NCBI GenBank assembly: GCA_036346375.1
Contig: CM070503.1
Coordinates: 4,340,001 to 4,404,000, forward strand
Length of the DNA: 64,000 nucleotides
Origin: Guadua angustifolia
Lineage: Eukaryota > Streptophyta > Magnoliopsida > Poales > Poaceae
Reading direction: 5' to 3'
Part shown: in pieces, positions 44,485-55,100 of the stretch
How the letters are laid out: every line of letters begins with the position of its first letter
How positions within the stretch are numbered: position 1 is the first letter of the stretch
Notes under the pieces: generated by a model
What the model saw: the letters and a program-made list of their open reading frames with translations, nothing else
What the model was told of the DNA's origin: nothing
Database searches by the model: none
Translations under genes and position numbers: made by a program

Positions 44485-47400
44485 AGAATCTATTTCCCTG
44501 CTTTCCAAAGATGATATCACAGAAGGAATGGGAGTTGCTTGGTGTGGGAAGGGTTGGTTTTTATAGCTACGAACTGCAAAGCAGCCACTTATGGCATATG
44601 GAGTGGGCAAAATAGAATAAGGGGAAAAAAAGGTCTTGTTGCCTTTCGAGTGGGAGTGTTGGGTCGATAAAAGAAAGTAAAAAAAAAACAAGATGCTGTT
44701 CACGAGTCGAGTCGTGCCGTGCCGTGTAACGTTCTCTTTGTCGAGTGGAATAATAACGTTGAAGCGTAGCAGATGCTGTCGTGCCGTGTGTGCTCAGTAG
44801 CGTTGGATCCTATGGAGTTGCGGTGTTTTTCTTGGTGTGCACGGAACAAAGAATAAAATCTATCCCGGGAATTCGGGGGTGGACGGTTTTGGAAATGCCG
44901 GCCAAAGTAAAAAGAAATATCCAAAAAAATAAATAAATGCTACAGTTCTGGGTAATAATAGCGAGATTATGCTATTTTTTGCTGAAATTTCGTGTTGTCG
45001 TCCCTGATTTTCAAATTTGAGGGTTCGATTTGACGGATTTGGGTCAACGACTTAATAATGTCATCTCCCATGAAATTTGTTGAAAAACCGAATTTTTGAG
45101 ATGTTTTTAAAATTACAAATAATGCTATTGGATATTTATAAAATTGTACAAACATTATTATGCCATGAAAATTTTATGGTATCATTTTGAAAATCTAGAA
45201 TCATACATAAATTTTTTTGAAATATTTTAACTTCATTTGTTTTCTTTAAAAAAAATTAAAAACAGAATGAATATAGTTAAGGCACTAACATTATCAGAAT
45301 TTTATAAATTTGCTCGCGTAAGATCATGATCCAAAATTTTTAGGAGAGATTAGTCATTATCTTAAAACCCTTCTCTAAAAATTTTAATAAACTAGATCAC
45401 ACAGACAGACCTTCTAACAGCGAAAGAAATTTTTTCCAGAAACACCTAAAAAAAGAAACTAAATTGACATAATTTATAAAAATGGGAAAACTTGATCATG
45501 ATCTTTTTTTAGGGTAGCTAAGGTGTGCCCTCAGAACCCTTTTAACAAATTTTAAAGAAATTACAAATTTAGTAGCTCAATTAAATCAGCGAACTTGCTT
45601 TAAGCGTGGTAGTAGCACTACTAGATTTTTTAGAAATTGCAAAAGTTTGATCATTATTTGAATTTTTTAGGTAGCATAGGCATACTTTTAGGACACTTCT
45701 AAAAATTTTTCAAGATTTGAAAATTTAGTAGCTCAAATAAAGTTGCTTTAAATGTATGAGTAGCATCACTAGAATTTCTAAAAATCACGCACGTTTGATA
45801 ATGATCTGATTTTTTTATGGTAGGATAGGCATGCTTTGAGGATCATTCTTACAAGGTTTCATAAATTTTATCATTTAACATATTTTTCAATTTATTTATA
45901 TTACTAATTCACATTAACTTTTTGTTGAATGGCACTTCTTGCCAGGCCATGATAAGTAATGTGACAGTGTTATATTGCCACGTTACAAGTGGTCAAAAGC
46001 TTAGAATTAGAAATTTAGAATAAAGTTCACGAGTGGTCAAGCCAATGGAAGGATACGCATGTGGTAGCAGTTGGACAGCAGCTTGGGGCCCAGGGCTAAC
46101 GCATGCATGTGCTAGCAAGGAAAAGTAAAGGCAGTCTCACGGCCTCACGGGCAAAACAACCTAATGCCAAGGTAAAGCATCAGAGCAAAACCACTATCGC
46201 TTGCAATATACGTTTATACTGTATATTTATTCTTCAATTATAGCTCTTGCAGATGACTCGAGCTGAGCATTGCTTTTAGCGTTATTCATGCTTTCATAGG
46301 TAGTTCTCATGTGCTCTTGTATGATCATATTTATGGTGTATATATGATGAATTATCATATGTACCAATTTTATTTCATATTTATTATTTATGATGTCAAT
46401 ATATATTGATTGTTTCCAATTGTAAGTTTGTAACCCTCCAAATCCAAATATCAGTCAAATGCTGCTGAAATTTCTAACTTTATGGATCGATAATCACCTA
46501 AAATTTTATAGCAAGATTAATGATGCATCATGACCATCCAAACAAAAATTTCAAAAATTTCTAACGTGTTGCAAGTATTTTTCATTTGGACATCACCATT
46601 GTCCAAAATTTTAAAAATTCCTCAAGGTTTACCATCATCTAAAAATTTTATGAAAACATTGATGATATGTTAGAATTATGCATAAAAAAATTTAAAATTT
46701 TATAACGTGGTTTATTTCATTTTTCATTCAATTCAAACTTGCCGGTTAGCGTTTTATCATGATAGTAGCAATGTTCGAATTTTTAAAAATTCCTTAAGCT
46801 TGATAATCATCTGAAATTTTTATGAGAATATTATTAATGTGTCAGGACCCTCCACAAAAAAATTAGAATCTTTCAACATCATTTAAGCTATTTTTCACTC
46901 AATACAAATTCATCAAAATCTCGGTAAATCTCATCGAGATTTCGAAAACTCCGGCTGAAATTTCATTTTTCTCGATGCAAAAAAAAAGCCGGATTTGATT
47001 TTTTGTTTATGCATTTCATCTGAAATTTATTCGAAATTTTAAGATCTCGATAAGATTTAGAATTTCGGCCACCTTCTAGATATTATCTAAAAACGAAAAC
47101 GAGATTTCAAACCTCGACACGTAATCACTTTTGTGGGGCAGTACGACCAAGTAAGTTGGGTAACGACTAACGAGCTAACAAAACGATCTTGTGTTTGGGA
47201 TCGGCAATTCGGCATCGTGTGTTTATGGGTGCGGTGCCTTTCTCGTGGTGTGCGAGGTGAGCACGTAGTTGATGCGTGCCGTGCTGCTCCTTTGCGACCC
47301 ACGAGGGAGGCCATACAACTGTGTGGCGGAGGGTAGGGAAAACAAAGGTGAATGACAATTTGTGAACGCGAAAGAGCCTTCGCTCGGTTTGCTTGCTGCG

Positions 47401-47537
47401 TTAGTTAGCGAGCAGTCTGTCCGGGTTGAGTCCCTGGACTCGCCTGGTCCACATCAAGAGCCAGGTGCAGACGCGTGTGCGTAGACATATGTATAGGTGT
47501 GTACGTGTTTGTAGTCCGGTCTATTCTTCTTTTATAT
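44485..47537. other. Intergenic AT-rich DNA with degenerate repeats
   Basis: After the LAP 3' flank (to about 44700) the DNA is AT-rich. Two patches hold worn, roughly 150-bp direct repeats: 45480-45880, where TTTGATCAT-GATCTGATTTTTT and TAGTAGCTCAA recur, and 46440-46900, where CATCTGAAATTTTATGAGAA-like and TTTTTCAT words recur. They look like old LTR or satellite-like debris. No gene is supported. Confidence 0.5.
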
Positions 47538-47936
47538 TGAATGCCAAAGCTCTTAACTAAAATAAAAAAAAACAATTTGTGAATGATGTTGAAAGATACA
47601 GCAAATTCAACCAGAGGACACACAGGAAGGAGGGAGAGATCGGAGATTGGATCCAATATTCCTCTCTTTTTTTTCTTTTTTTTTTGAGGAGGATCATATA
47701 TTCCTATTCCATGGTTCGGATGAAAATGCATATCTGTACTGAATGCCAAAACTCCTAGCTAAAGTTAAAAAAAAACAATTTGTGAATGATGTTGAAAGAT
47801 GCGGCAAATTCAACCAGAGGACACACAGGAAGGAGGGAGAGATCGGAGATTGGATCCAATATTCCTCTCTTTTTTTTTTTTTTTTCGAGGAGGATCGATT
47901 CCTATTCCATGAATCGGATGAAAATGCATGTGGTGC
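47538..47936. repeat. Tandem duplication, two copies of a ~202-bp unit
   Basis: Copy 1 (47538-47739) and copy 2 (47740-47936) both begin TGAATGCCAAA and share AACAATTTGTGAATGATGTT and GGACACACAGGAAGGAGGG blocks and a T tract. Identity is about 93 percent; the T tract length varies. Copies abut directly. The origin is unknown. Confidence 0.92.
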
Positions 47937-48063
47937 TTAATTTTTTGCCATACCGTACGACGCCCACACGATTGAAGATATTGGTGTTGCTATACATCAA
48001 AATTGTAATACAAGTGGTATAAGTTTTGAAGCAAACGAAAGAGTAATTAATCATGATCCATCA

Positions 48064-48316
48064 CTCCCTCCGGTCATACATAGTTGTCGTTTTGGGTATC
48101 GACACGGTCCCCAAAACTCAATTTGGCCGTAATTTCTATTGTAATATATTTAAAAATCCAATAAAATTATAATATTACGAAAATGCGTTTTAAGATGAAT
48201 TTACACATACAATTTTCATACATCCAATCTAAATATTTAAAAAGATATTGATACATAAAGTTTTAAAATTGTAATAGTACGTATCCCAAACCTATAACTA
48301 TTTTGACCGAAGAGAG
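48064..48316. mobile_element. Stowaway-type MITE (Tc1/mariner)
   Basis: The left end CTCCCTCCGGTCATACATAG is the classic grass Stowaway terminus, and the right end on the other strand reads CTCTCTTCGGTCAAAATAG. TA follows the right end and CA, a likely mutated TA, precedes the left. The body is AT-rich, 253 bases, with no coding capacity. Confidence 0.88.
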
Positions 48317-48374
48317 TATTTATTCATGTTTTAATATTTATGTAATTTTTTTTAAACGGTGACGCACGGAAGCG

Positions 48375-48703
48375 CAATTTTTGTATTTAATATTTATTTT
48401 AATTTTTTTTTGAAAATAATCAACGGAATTTTTTTTTTGCGAAAATAGGCTCCCGTCGCCCGGATATGAACCGATCACTCCATATTCGGACGATAGGGAC
48501 CTGACTGTAAAAAAACACCGTATGATTATTACCATACATGTTTCATAATATGGGGTGTTTTTACTGAGTTTTTTACGGCAAGTTCCCTATCGCCTGAGTA
48601 TGGGGCGATCGCCCCATATCCGGGCGATAGAAGCTCATTTTCGTAATTTTTTTTCCGTGGATTATTTTCAAAAAAAATTAAAATAAATATTAAATAAAAA
48701 ATC
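48375..48703. mobile_element. Foldback element with 10-bp duplication (Mutator-like)
   Basis: A perfect 10-base direct repeat, CACGGAAGCG, lies at 48365-48374 and 48704-48713. Between them the two halves are inverted copies of each other for about 150-160 bases per arm, starting with the TTTAATATTTATTTTAATTT block and including GCCCGGATATG and GCGATAGGG words. A 9-11-base duplication with long inverted repeats fits Mutator-like MITEs. It lies just upstream of the GC-rich region that precedes COX17. Confidence 0.88.
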
Positions 48704-49430
48704 CACGGAAGCGAGGCCAGTTTCACGTTCCTTCCAACCCACAGGCCCTCGGGCTCTTGTACATGTGATGGGCCAATCCAAGATGGGCTTCCTTCCTTCC
48801 GTGTTCTTTCTTAAGCCCCAAGAAGAGGAGGCGCGCGGCGCGCGGCACGGGCCACCGCGCCCGCCGCCAACCAAAAGCCGCGGCACCAAGTCATTGCAGC
48901 CGCCCCGCGGTTCACAGGCACTGAGGCACATCGTCAAGCAAGACGGCAGGCGGCGCAGGCGCTAGCCGGATTCCTCCTTCCTCGACTCCGTCCAGGCAAG
49001 TTGGCAGGATCTCTTCTTTCTTCTCGGTGGAGGCCTCTCGCCCTCTTCCCAATCCCCCTCGCAATCGCTGTGGTTTATGCTACGTGGGCTTTGATTCCTC
49101 TGCGAGAGCGGCATGAATCGGTGCCTGAGATTTCCCATTGGGATCCGCCCCCATGCCGTTCTGCGCGTTTCTTCGCTCACATGATTCGGGTGGTTGTTTT
49201 TTTTGTGATCTTTGGTAATTGATGTTAGAGGTTAAGTTCGCTAGGTAATCGTTTCGTTGCGTGCAAGGGGACATTCAGGCACTTGGTAAATCTAGTACTA
49301 GCATTCAAGGGCTCCAAGAATTGCTTGTTAGTACAACAGCGAAACAACCCTTGTGTTGATTGCTGTGTCATGCTGCAATGTTCTTGCTTTTCTGTTTCAG
49401 ATTGGCCAGATTTTTGTTCGTACTACTTAG

Positions 49431-50905
49431 TGTTGGGTAATCGGGGTGGGAAAGATCCACTAAATTTTAAAAATTTATCATCTTTCCGGACCGATGGTAT
49501 ACATTAGAATTTAGAAAATACTAAAAACAATAGACGCGTACCGTCATGGTCCTAAAAGTGCAAATACAAAGCTTTTACAGAAGGTCTTGGCGAAGCTCAT
49601 AGCTTCAATGTTTGAACGTAGCAACAGAAATGGACCTTCAGTTATCTACACGAACAAGAGAACGACACCGTATGCCGGTACGCTAGTACCGCGCAATATG
49701 ACTCCTATGATCTTTTATCTGGTTCAGATGAAACTTTTTTCGCTTTTCTTTATTTTTTCTCTTAAAATTTTCATTCATTTTTTGAACCTGAAAACCTAAT
49801 TATAGTCAAAATACTACACTAAACGGCCCCTAGCATTACATCGAAAACGGTTGCTGCATTACCATACATGGCACTATATCAATGTCTGCTGCTACAGTGA
49901 TTTTCAGAGAAAAATCATATTTTTGCACGCGGATTCACAGCCCCTTTGTAAATAACTAGATACCACATTCAATCGCACTGACACGTATATCACAATAGAA
50001 GATTTTATAAATCTGTCTTAAACCTATTCTAGTGTGTGACCCTTTAGGTTCATGTTATATTGGCAATAAATCGAAAAACTCCTTTTTGATTCATTAGTCG
50101 CAAGCGGCTTCTAGCAGAACAGAACGACTACCCAAATTGCATAAATGTAATTTATCCGATAAACCTTCAATGAATACATGTCAGTCCTTTTGTCACTTTA
50201 AAATCATAGTTTAACTCAAGGTTGAGATGTGTCATTCTTGCACTGTTAAATCAATTTTCTTGATTCTCTAAAGAAGACTAACAAGATCGATCGACTAACA
50301 TTTTTAATCGTTCCGGCATGGCCATACACGTTCTTTAGTCTATTTCATCGAGTGGCCGATTGTATCATTCCCTCAATATGAGGAGGGCAAATTCCGGCTT
50401 GATCATGCACTTCCCTCTGCATGATTCAAGGTATACCCGAGTGTTGTCCTTATGATTATCCAGTTACGAACAACGTTAGACAACATCAAAGCATACTATC
50501 TTCATGTAGGAAACTGTGTTGATCTCGGGTCTAAGAATCAATCTTTATCATTGTATGAAATAACCTATGACACTAATTAAATTATCAAAAGGTGTTTCAT
50601 AAGCGGGTCAGTTCAATAATATATACACTTACATGTATCCACATAATTGAATTGTATCACAATCTCATAATCCGTGAAACATGATTTTTAAACAATTTAT
50701 ATGCTTGTTTTGAATAAATATTATTGGTGTCTCAACCAATAAATAAACAAGAGACAATTTATAATAATATCATAATTAAATTACAGAGTTTCACGATCAA
50801 ATCACATAATTGATGACCTATAATATGACATTATTGAAGGAACAACATAAACATAAATACAGAGTAATCATCTGCATGATTGGCCTATTGGGCATATTTC
50901 CAACA
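49431..50905 (-). mobile_element. Solo LTR, Copia-like, in the COX17 upstream intron
   Basis: A perfect 5-base duplication, CTTAG, flanks it (49426-49430 and 50906-50910). On the minus strand it starts TGTTGGAAATATGCCC, a start I know from grass Copia LTRs, and ends TTACCCAACA. Ends TGTTGG and CCAACA are inverted. It is 1475 bases with no coding sequence or second LTR, so the internal region was lost by LTR recombination. Confidence 0.92.
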
Positions 50906-51040
50906 CTTAGATGGGTCCAACCGCCCAAGAGCATAATGACACCATGATACTCACATATCCTCAAGATGACATTCACTCGATAGCATTGCCTGTGCTGATT
51001 AACTATGTAAAAAACATATATACAGCACCATTATGTCGTT

Positions 51041-51216
51041 CCTAGTATTGCAGTAATCATTCTTAGTCAAGAACAGCATGTCATGCTTCTATTAAATTTT
51101 CTTGAGCTGGTTGTTTCAGAGGCTCCTAGTATTGCAGTATGCATATAATCATTCTTAGTCAATAACAGCATGTCATGCTTCTATTAAATTTTCTTGAGCT
51201 GGTTGTTTCAGAGGCT
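51041..51216. repeat. Tandem duplication, 84-bp period
   Basis: CCTAGTATTGCAGTA begins at 51041 and again at 51125, and both copies run on through ACAGCATGTCATGCTTC and TTTTCTTGAGCTGGTTGTTT. Copy 2 has a short insertion (TGCATA). It lies 200 bases upstream of the COX17 start codon, before the presumed acceptor. Confidence 0.92.
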
Positions 51217-51417
51217 CAGAGCAGAAATAATAAGCCAGAATTGTTGTTTCAGATGATATGAGATGTTTCTTGCAGCAGCTTTTGTTCTTATGGTAGACTA
51301 TAGAGAGACCCTTGGGACAAATGTGATATACTGGATAACTGGTAATCCACTTAGAATGATATGTTTCGTTTATTTTCCCCTCATTTTGCAGATAAGACCT
51401 GAAGCAGTGCTGCTGAA

Positions 51418-51651
51418 ATGGGTAGCACAGAAGTCCCAATTCCTGTGCAGATAACTGCTAGTCCAACTGTGAGTGAAGGGTCTGCTGCTGCTACTGCTAC
51501 TGACTCAAAGCCAAAGAAGAAGATATGCTGTGCATGCCCTGACACGAAGAGGCTGAGAGATGAGTGCATCGTTGAGCATGGGGAATCTGCATGTACGAAA
51601 TGGATTGAAGCTCACAAGATATGCCTTCGAGCTGAGGGGTTTAAGGTCTGA
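51418..51651 (+). CDS. COX17: Cytochrome c oxidase copper chaperone COX17
   Basis: The 77-residue product is a COX17 protein, which carries copper in the mitochondrial intermembrane space to SCO1 and COX11 for assembly of cytochrome c oxidase. The copper site is KICCACPDTK (Cys37, Cys38, Cys40). The twin CX9C motif is exact: Cys40-Cys50 and Cys59-Cys69. The C terminus (WIEAHKICLRAEGFKV) is full length for the family. The N-terminal 34 residues are a variable Ser/Thr/Ala-rich extension ending in KPKKK, as in plant homologues. The coding sequence is a single exon, and an acceptor-like TTTTGCAG lies just upstream of the ATG. It converges with the carboxypeptidase gene, stop codons about 540 bases apart. 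Confidence 0.96.
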   Translation: MGSTEVPIPVQITASPTVSEGSAAATATDSKPKKKICCACPDTKRLRDECIVEHGESACTKWIEAHKICLRAEGFKV

Positions 51652-52189
51652 TTCTTCTCTTAGTCCCCTGAAGATAGTTACATTTGCTTCCATAGAACTT
51701 ACAGAACATGCGATTTGAGATTCAACTGGGACCCATGTATTAGTTGCCATGTTTTTGCTTGCTGTCCCTATATGCTCAGTGAACTCAATAACTCAGTTCA
51801 CGAAAAATAAAATTACTGAGGAGTGATGACTTTTCGGTTATGTTGAGCATTTTTCTCAATGTTTTTGTTTGTGTGTGATTTGTATGGCATGGAAGATAAA
51901 GTTTTCTTGATGTGAAAATTGTGTAGTGATGGACACACTGACAATGAGAGGCTTTAAGTTTATTTGCTCGTAATCTCAATGCCCATGGTTTCCATGGCAT
52001 TACCATCCTTATTCTCTTCTCATCGTTTTCCCAACACCAATCAATCACTCCTCACCTATCAACTACACGCCTATCAACTATTCATTTTCTAGTTGCAAGC
52101 ACTCGACGTCACCCTCTGCATCCATCTTTTACAGATTTCAGACTTGTAGCTACACATCAGGTTGCTACATCAGTTCATGGCAGGAACCT
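51652..52189. other. Convergent intergenic region
   Basis: This holds the 3' flanks of COX17 (plus) and the carboxypeptidase gene (minus). It is AT-rich; no further gene was seen. Confidence 0.6.
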
Positions 52190-55100
52190 TCAGGATTTTG
52201 GCAATGGCTGCCCTGCCAAGAACGACTGGAACATCCTGAAGGCCCTCCTGGGCTGAAACAATGGCACCTCATGCCCTGCGCCTCTCACCGAAGCGAATGT
52301 GAGCCCTTCATACACCTCAGACCATCCTCCTACCTGCACACAGATGTATACCGATGCAAATAAGTCACAGTCATAACAAGATTATTGCTTAAACTGCAAG
52401 TGCCAAACAGCAATGGCAACTTCATTTACCTGACCAGCTGAGTACCATGGGTACCAGCGGATCTTAGTCTTCAGGCCAAGGTGGCTGATCGCGAACCTCG
52501 TAGCGGTCACCGGGACAACCGAATCCGTGTCGCCGCTGCATTTGTCAGTGGAAAGATTACGTTCACTGAAAACTTATGTATTCCATCTAAGGAAAACTTC
52601 GCTCATTTCAGATTCTTCAACTTACCTGAACACCCATATCCTAAGCCCGGCCTTCATCAGCATCTTGTACGTGGGCAGCATGGAGAGCTCAGAGTCTCTC
52701 CATGTCTTGATGAGCACATCACTGTTAATTAAGTGTTAGGAAATCCAAAACAAATTCATTGTTACTCGCCAATGGTCCAACCATAACAAGAATGAAACGA
52801 AATTTTTCTGAAAAGAACAGATAATGAAACCTGCACGCAGTCCATCTGTAGGGAATTCCCGTGGTGTTTGCGTGGATGGCCCTCTGCACATCCAGCCTGT
52901 TGTAGTACTTCTCGGCGTAGGTCTCCGTGCACGGGTCGTAGCCGTAGGACCGGCGGCGGATGAGGGTGTCCTTGAACCTGAGCACGGTGGCGTTGGCCGC
53001 GGCGGTGGCGGCACAGGACGGCGTGTAGATGCTGTACTGGTCGATGTCCCCGAACTCGTGGTTCATGGCGTAGCTCATGGCGCGGCTGCAGGGCCGTGAG
53101 ACGCTGGCGCTGGTGAAGTTGCACGACTTGAGGATGGCCCTATAGGTGCGGTCGGAGATCATGGCGTGCGTCCACCAGTAGGTCACCGTGCCGATGTTGT
53201 CGTAGTAGTTGTCAGTCACCGCGTTCCCTACCTGGGGGGAGCACAAGGGACATGCGTGGCATTTTTCTCAGGGTGAAACCCACTTTATTAGGGTGTAATC
53301 TGCAGGTAAAATTCGTGTTAATTTCGTGGTAACTCACAAGGATTCCCTTCAGGTTGATGAAGGGATATGGTGAAGCCTTGTTGCATTCAACAATCTTCCT
53401 TGCCAATTGGGGGACGTAGTGGCCTATAATGGAAGTACTTGTCAGATAACAATTACTGACATGGTGCCAGTGTGACAGTATCCTAAATTTTCTTCTGGTA
53501 CTGCGAGAGATAGGTCAATGACAGAAGAGAAACTACACCGTGAATTCCCAATTACACGCTCACCAGCATAGCTTTCTCCGGCTATGTAGAAATCTCGGTG
53601 TCGGTACTGTGGGAACCGTGACATCCAACTAATCAGAAACTGCAACGCATCTTGAGCTGCATCATGTGAACCGAACATCACATCAAGTGAACCGAACATC
53701 ACAATAAGTGCGTCCAAAATGGCTAATGGCGGATTAATACCGGTTCTCTCATCGCCTGCGGTCTTGAGATCCGAGGTGGTGTTCGAGTAAGAGAAGCCAA
53801 CCCCGGCCGGCGATTCCAGGAAGAGAAGGTTTGCTTCTGCAACAACAGATTTCGCCGCTCTCCATCAGTCACCGGTGCTTCATCGTTAGGCATACGAACA
53901 GTGTCTGAGGCTACTTCACTCACCTCTGTTCCATGGGTACTTGTTAAGGTAGAGCCCTGTCCCGTTTGGTTTAATCCGGAATGGGCCAATCTCTTCAGAT
54001 GCGCCATACGCCACCGAAGAGCACCCAGGACCTGGCAGAAGACCAACAGTGGTGAAATGGCATTTTTTTTATTTAAACTGTTGCTTTTCTTTCAATTGAT
54101 CTTCAGTTCTTTGCCATGAACATTCAAGAAGCAACAAGAATCGCCTAAATCCCAAGCAGAAGAGGTCAAGAGGATACTCTTTCGTTCTTACCGACACAAA
54201 TTCAAAAGATTGTTGACATGTCAAATCGAAGGTGATTAGAACATCTGTGCAGCAAGGAGAGCCATGCAAATCATAGTCACAGGACATGGATGACAGGGCC
54301 ACAGCCCACAGAGATTCAGAGTTGACCTCAGTTATGACGTTTGAACAGATAGATAAACCAAAGAGGCAAAGAGATAATAGTAGTAAATAACAGCAGTTTG
54401 CAATTACTACTATCTATAAGTGATGCAGCTCCATCAGCATAGCTACACGGCAGAAGCTCCAAATTTCCAAAAACAAGCATATCCTAAGAAAAAAAAAGAG
54501 TAATCTGAGAATCCATGAAAGGGCCCAACTCTCATCAGAGGCGTGCACCGGCCGTTCTGCGCCCCAGCTCCATTCCCAAAGCACGAAGTCAAAGAAATCA
54601 ACCCATGGAGCCACCAGCGGAACCCAATGTGCCTGCGTCTCTCTCTCTCTCTCTCTGTGTGTGTGTGACGCACTTCTCCCTCTTCTCTAGCACCAGCCTT
54701 TGTGGCAGTGTTTTTTTTTTCCTTTTATGTGCAAGGAACCCAAAGCCAGGAAAAGGCCACGCTTCCCTGCATTAGACAGAAGCACACACACACACATTTG
54801 TTCATTTGTTGTGTCTTCTCAATGCCAATGCAGAGGCTACCAATGCAGGGGAGTGTGGGGTAAGGCTGTTTGGTTTTTAGCCTCCGGCTTTATCCAATGT
54901 GTGATGATGATCAGAGATGAAGCAAATGGAATAAGGGGAGCGGTAGCAACTACAGCAAAAGATTAAAATAAAACGGCAAAGGAAGGTGGTGGCTCCTTGC
55001 TTGCAGTTGCAGCTTTTCGGGTCACTCGCAAACATACATCTGATCTGCGCCTTTGGGCACTACGCTTCATCATTTCTTGGCCCCTTGCTTGCAGCGTGCT

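Larger units (their letters stand above)
48714..51417 (+). promoter_or_regulatory. Upstream region of COX17, probably with a 5' UTR intron
   Basis: A GC-rich patch at 48820-49090 resembles a plant first exon, while the COX17 ATG lies 2.4 kb downstream, immediately after a plausible acceptor (TCATTTTGCAG, ending at 51391). The simplest reading is a non-coding first exon near 48900-49000 and a long intron in the 5' UTR. The donor was not fixed. The intervening DNA holds a solo LTR and a small duplication. Confidence 0.45.

Noticed and set aside
44168..44703. Open frames over the last LAP exon and its 3' flank
   Set aside because: The plus-strand frame is an alternative reading of LAP exon 10; the minus-strand frame is its antisense. 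The spliced LAP frame accounts for the sequence.
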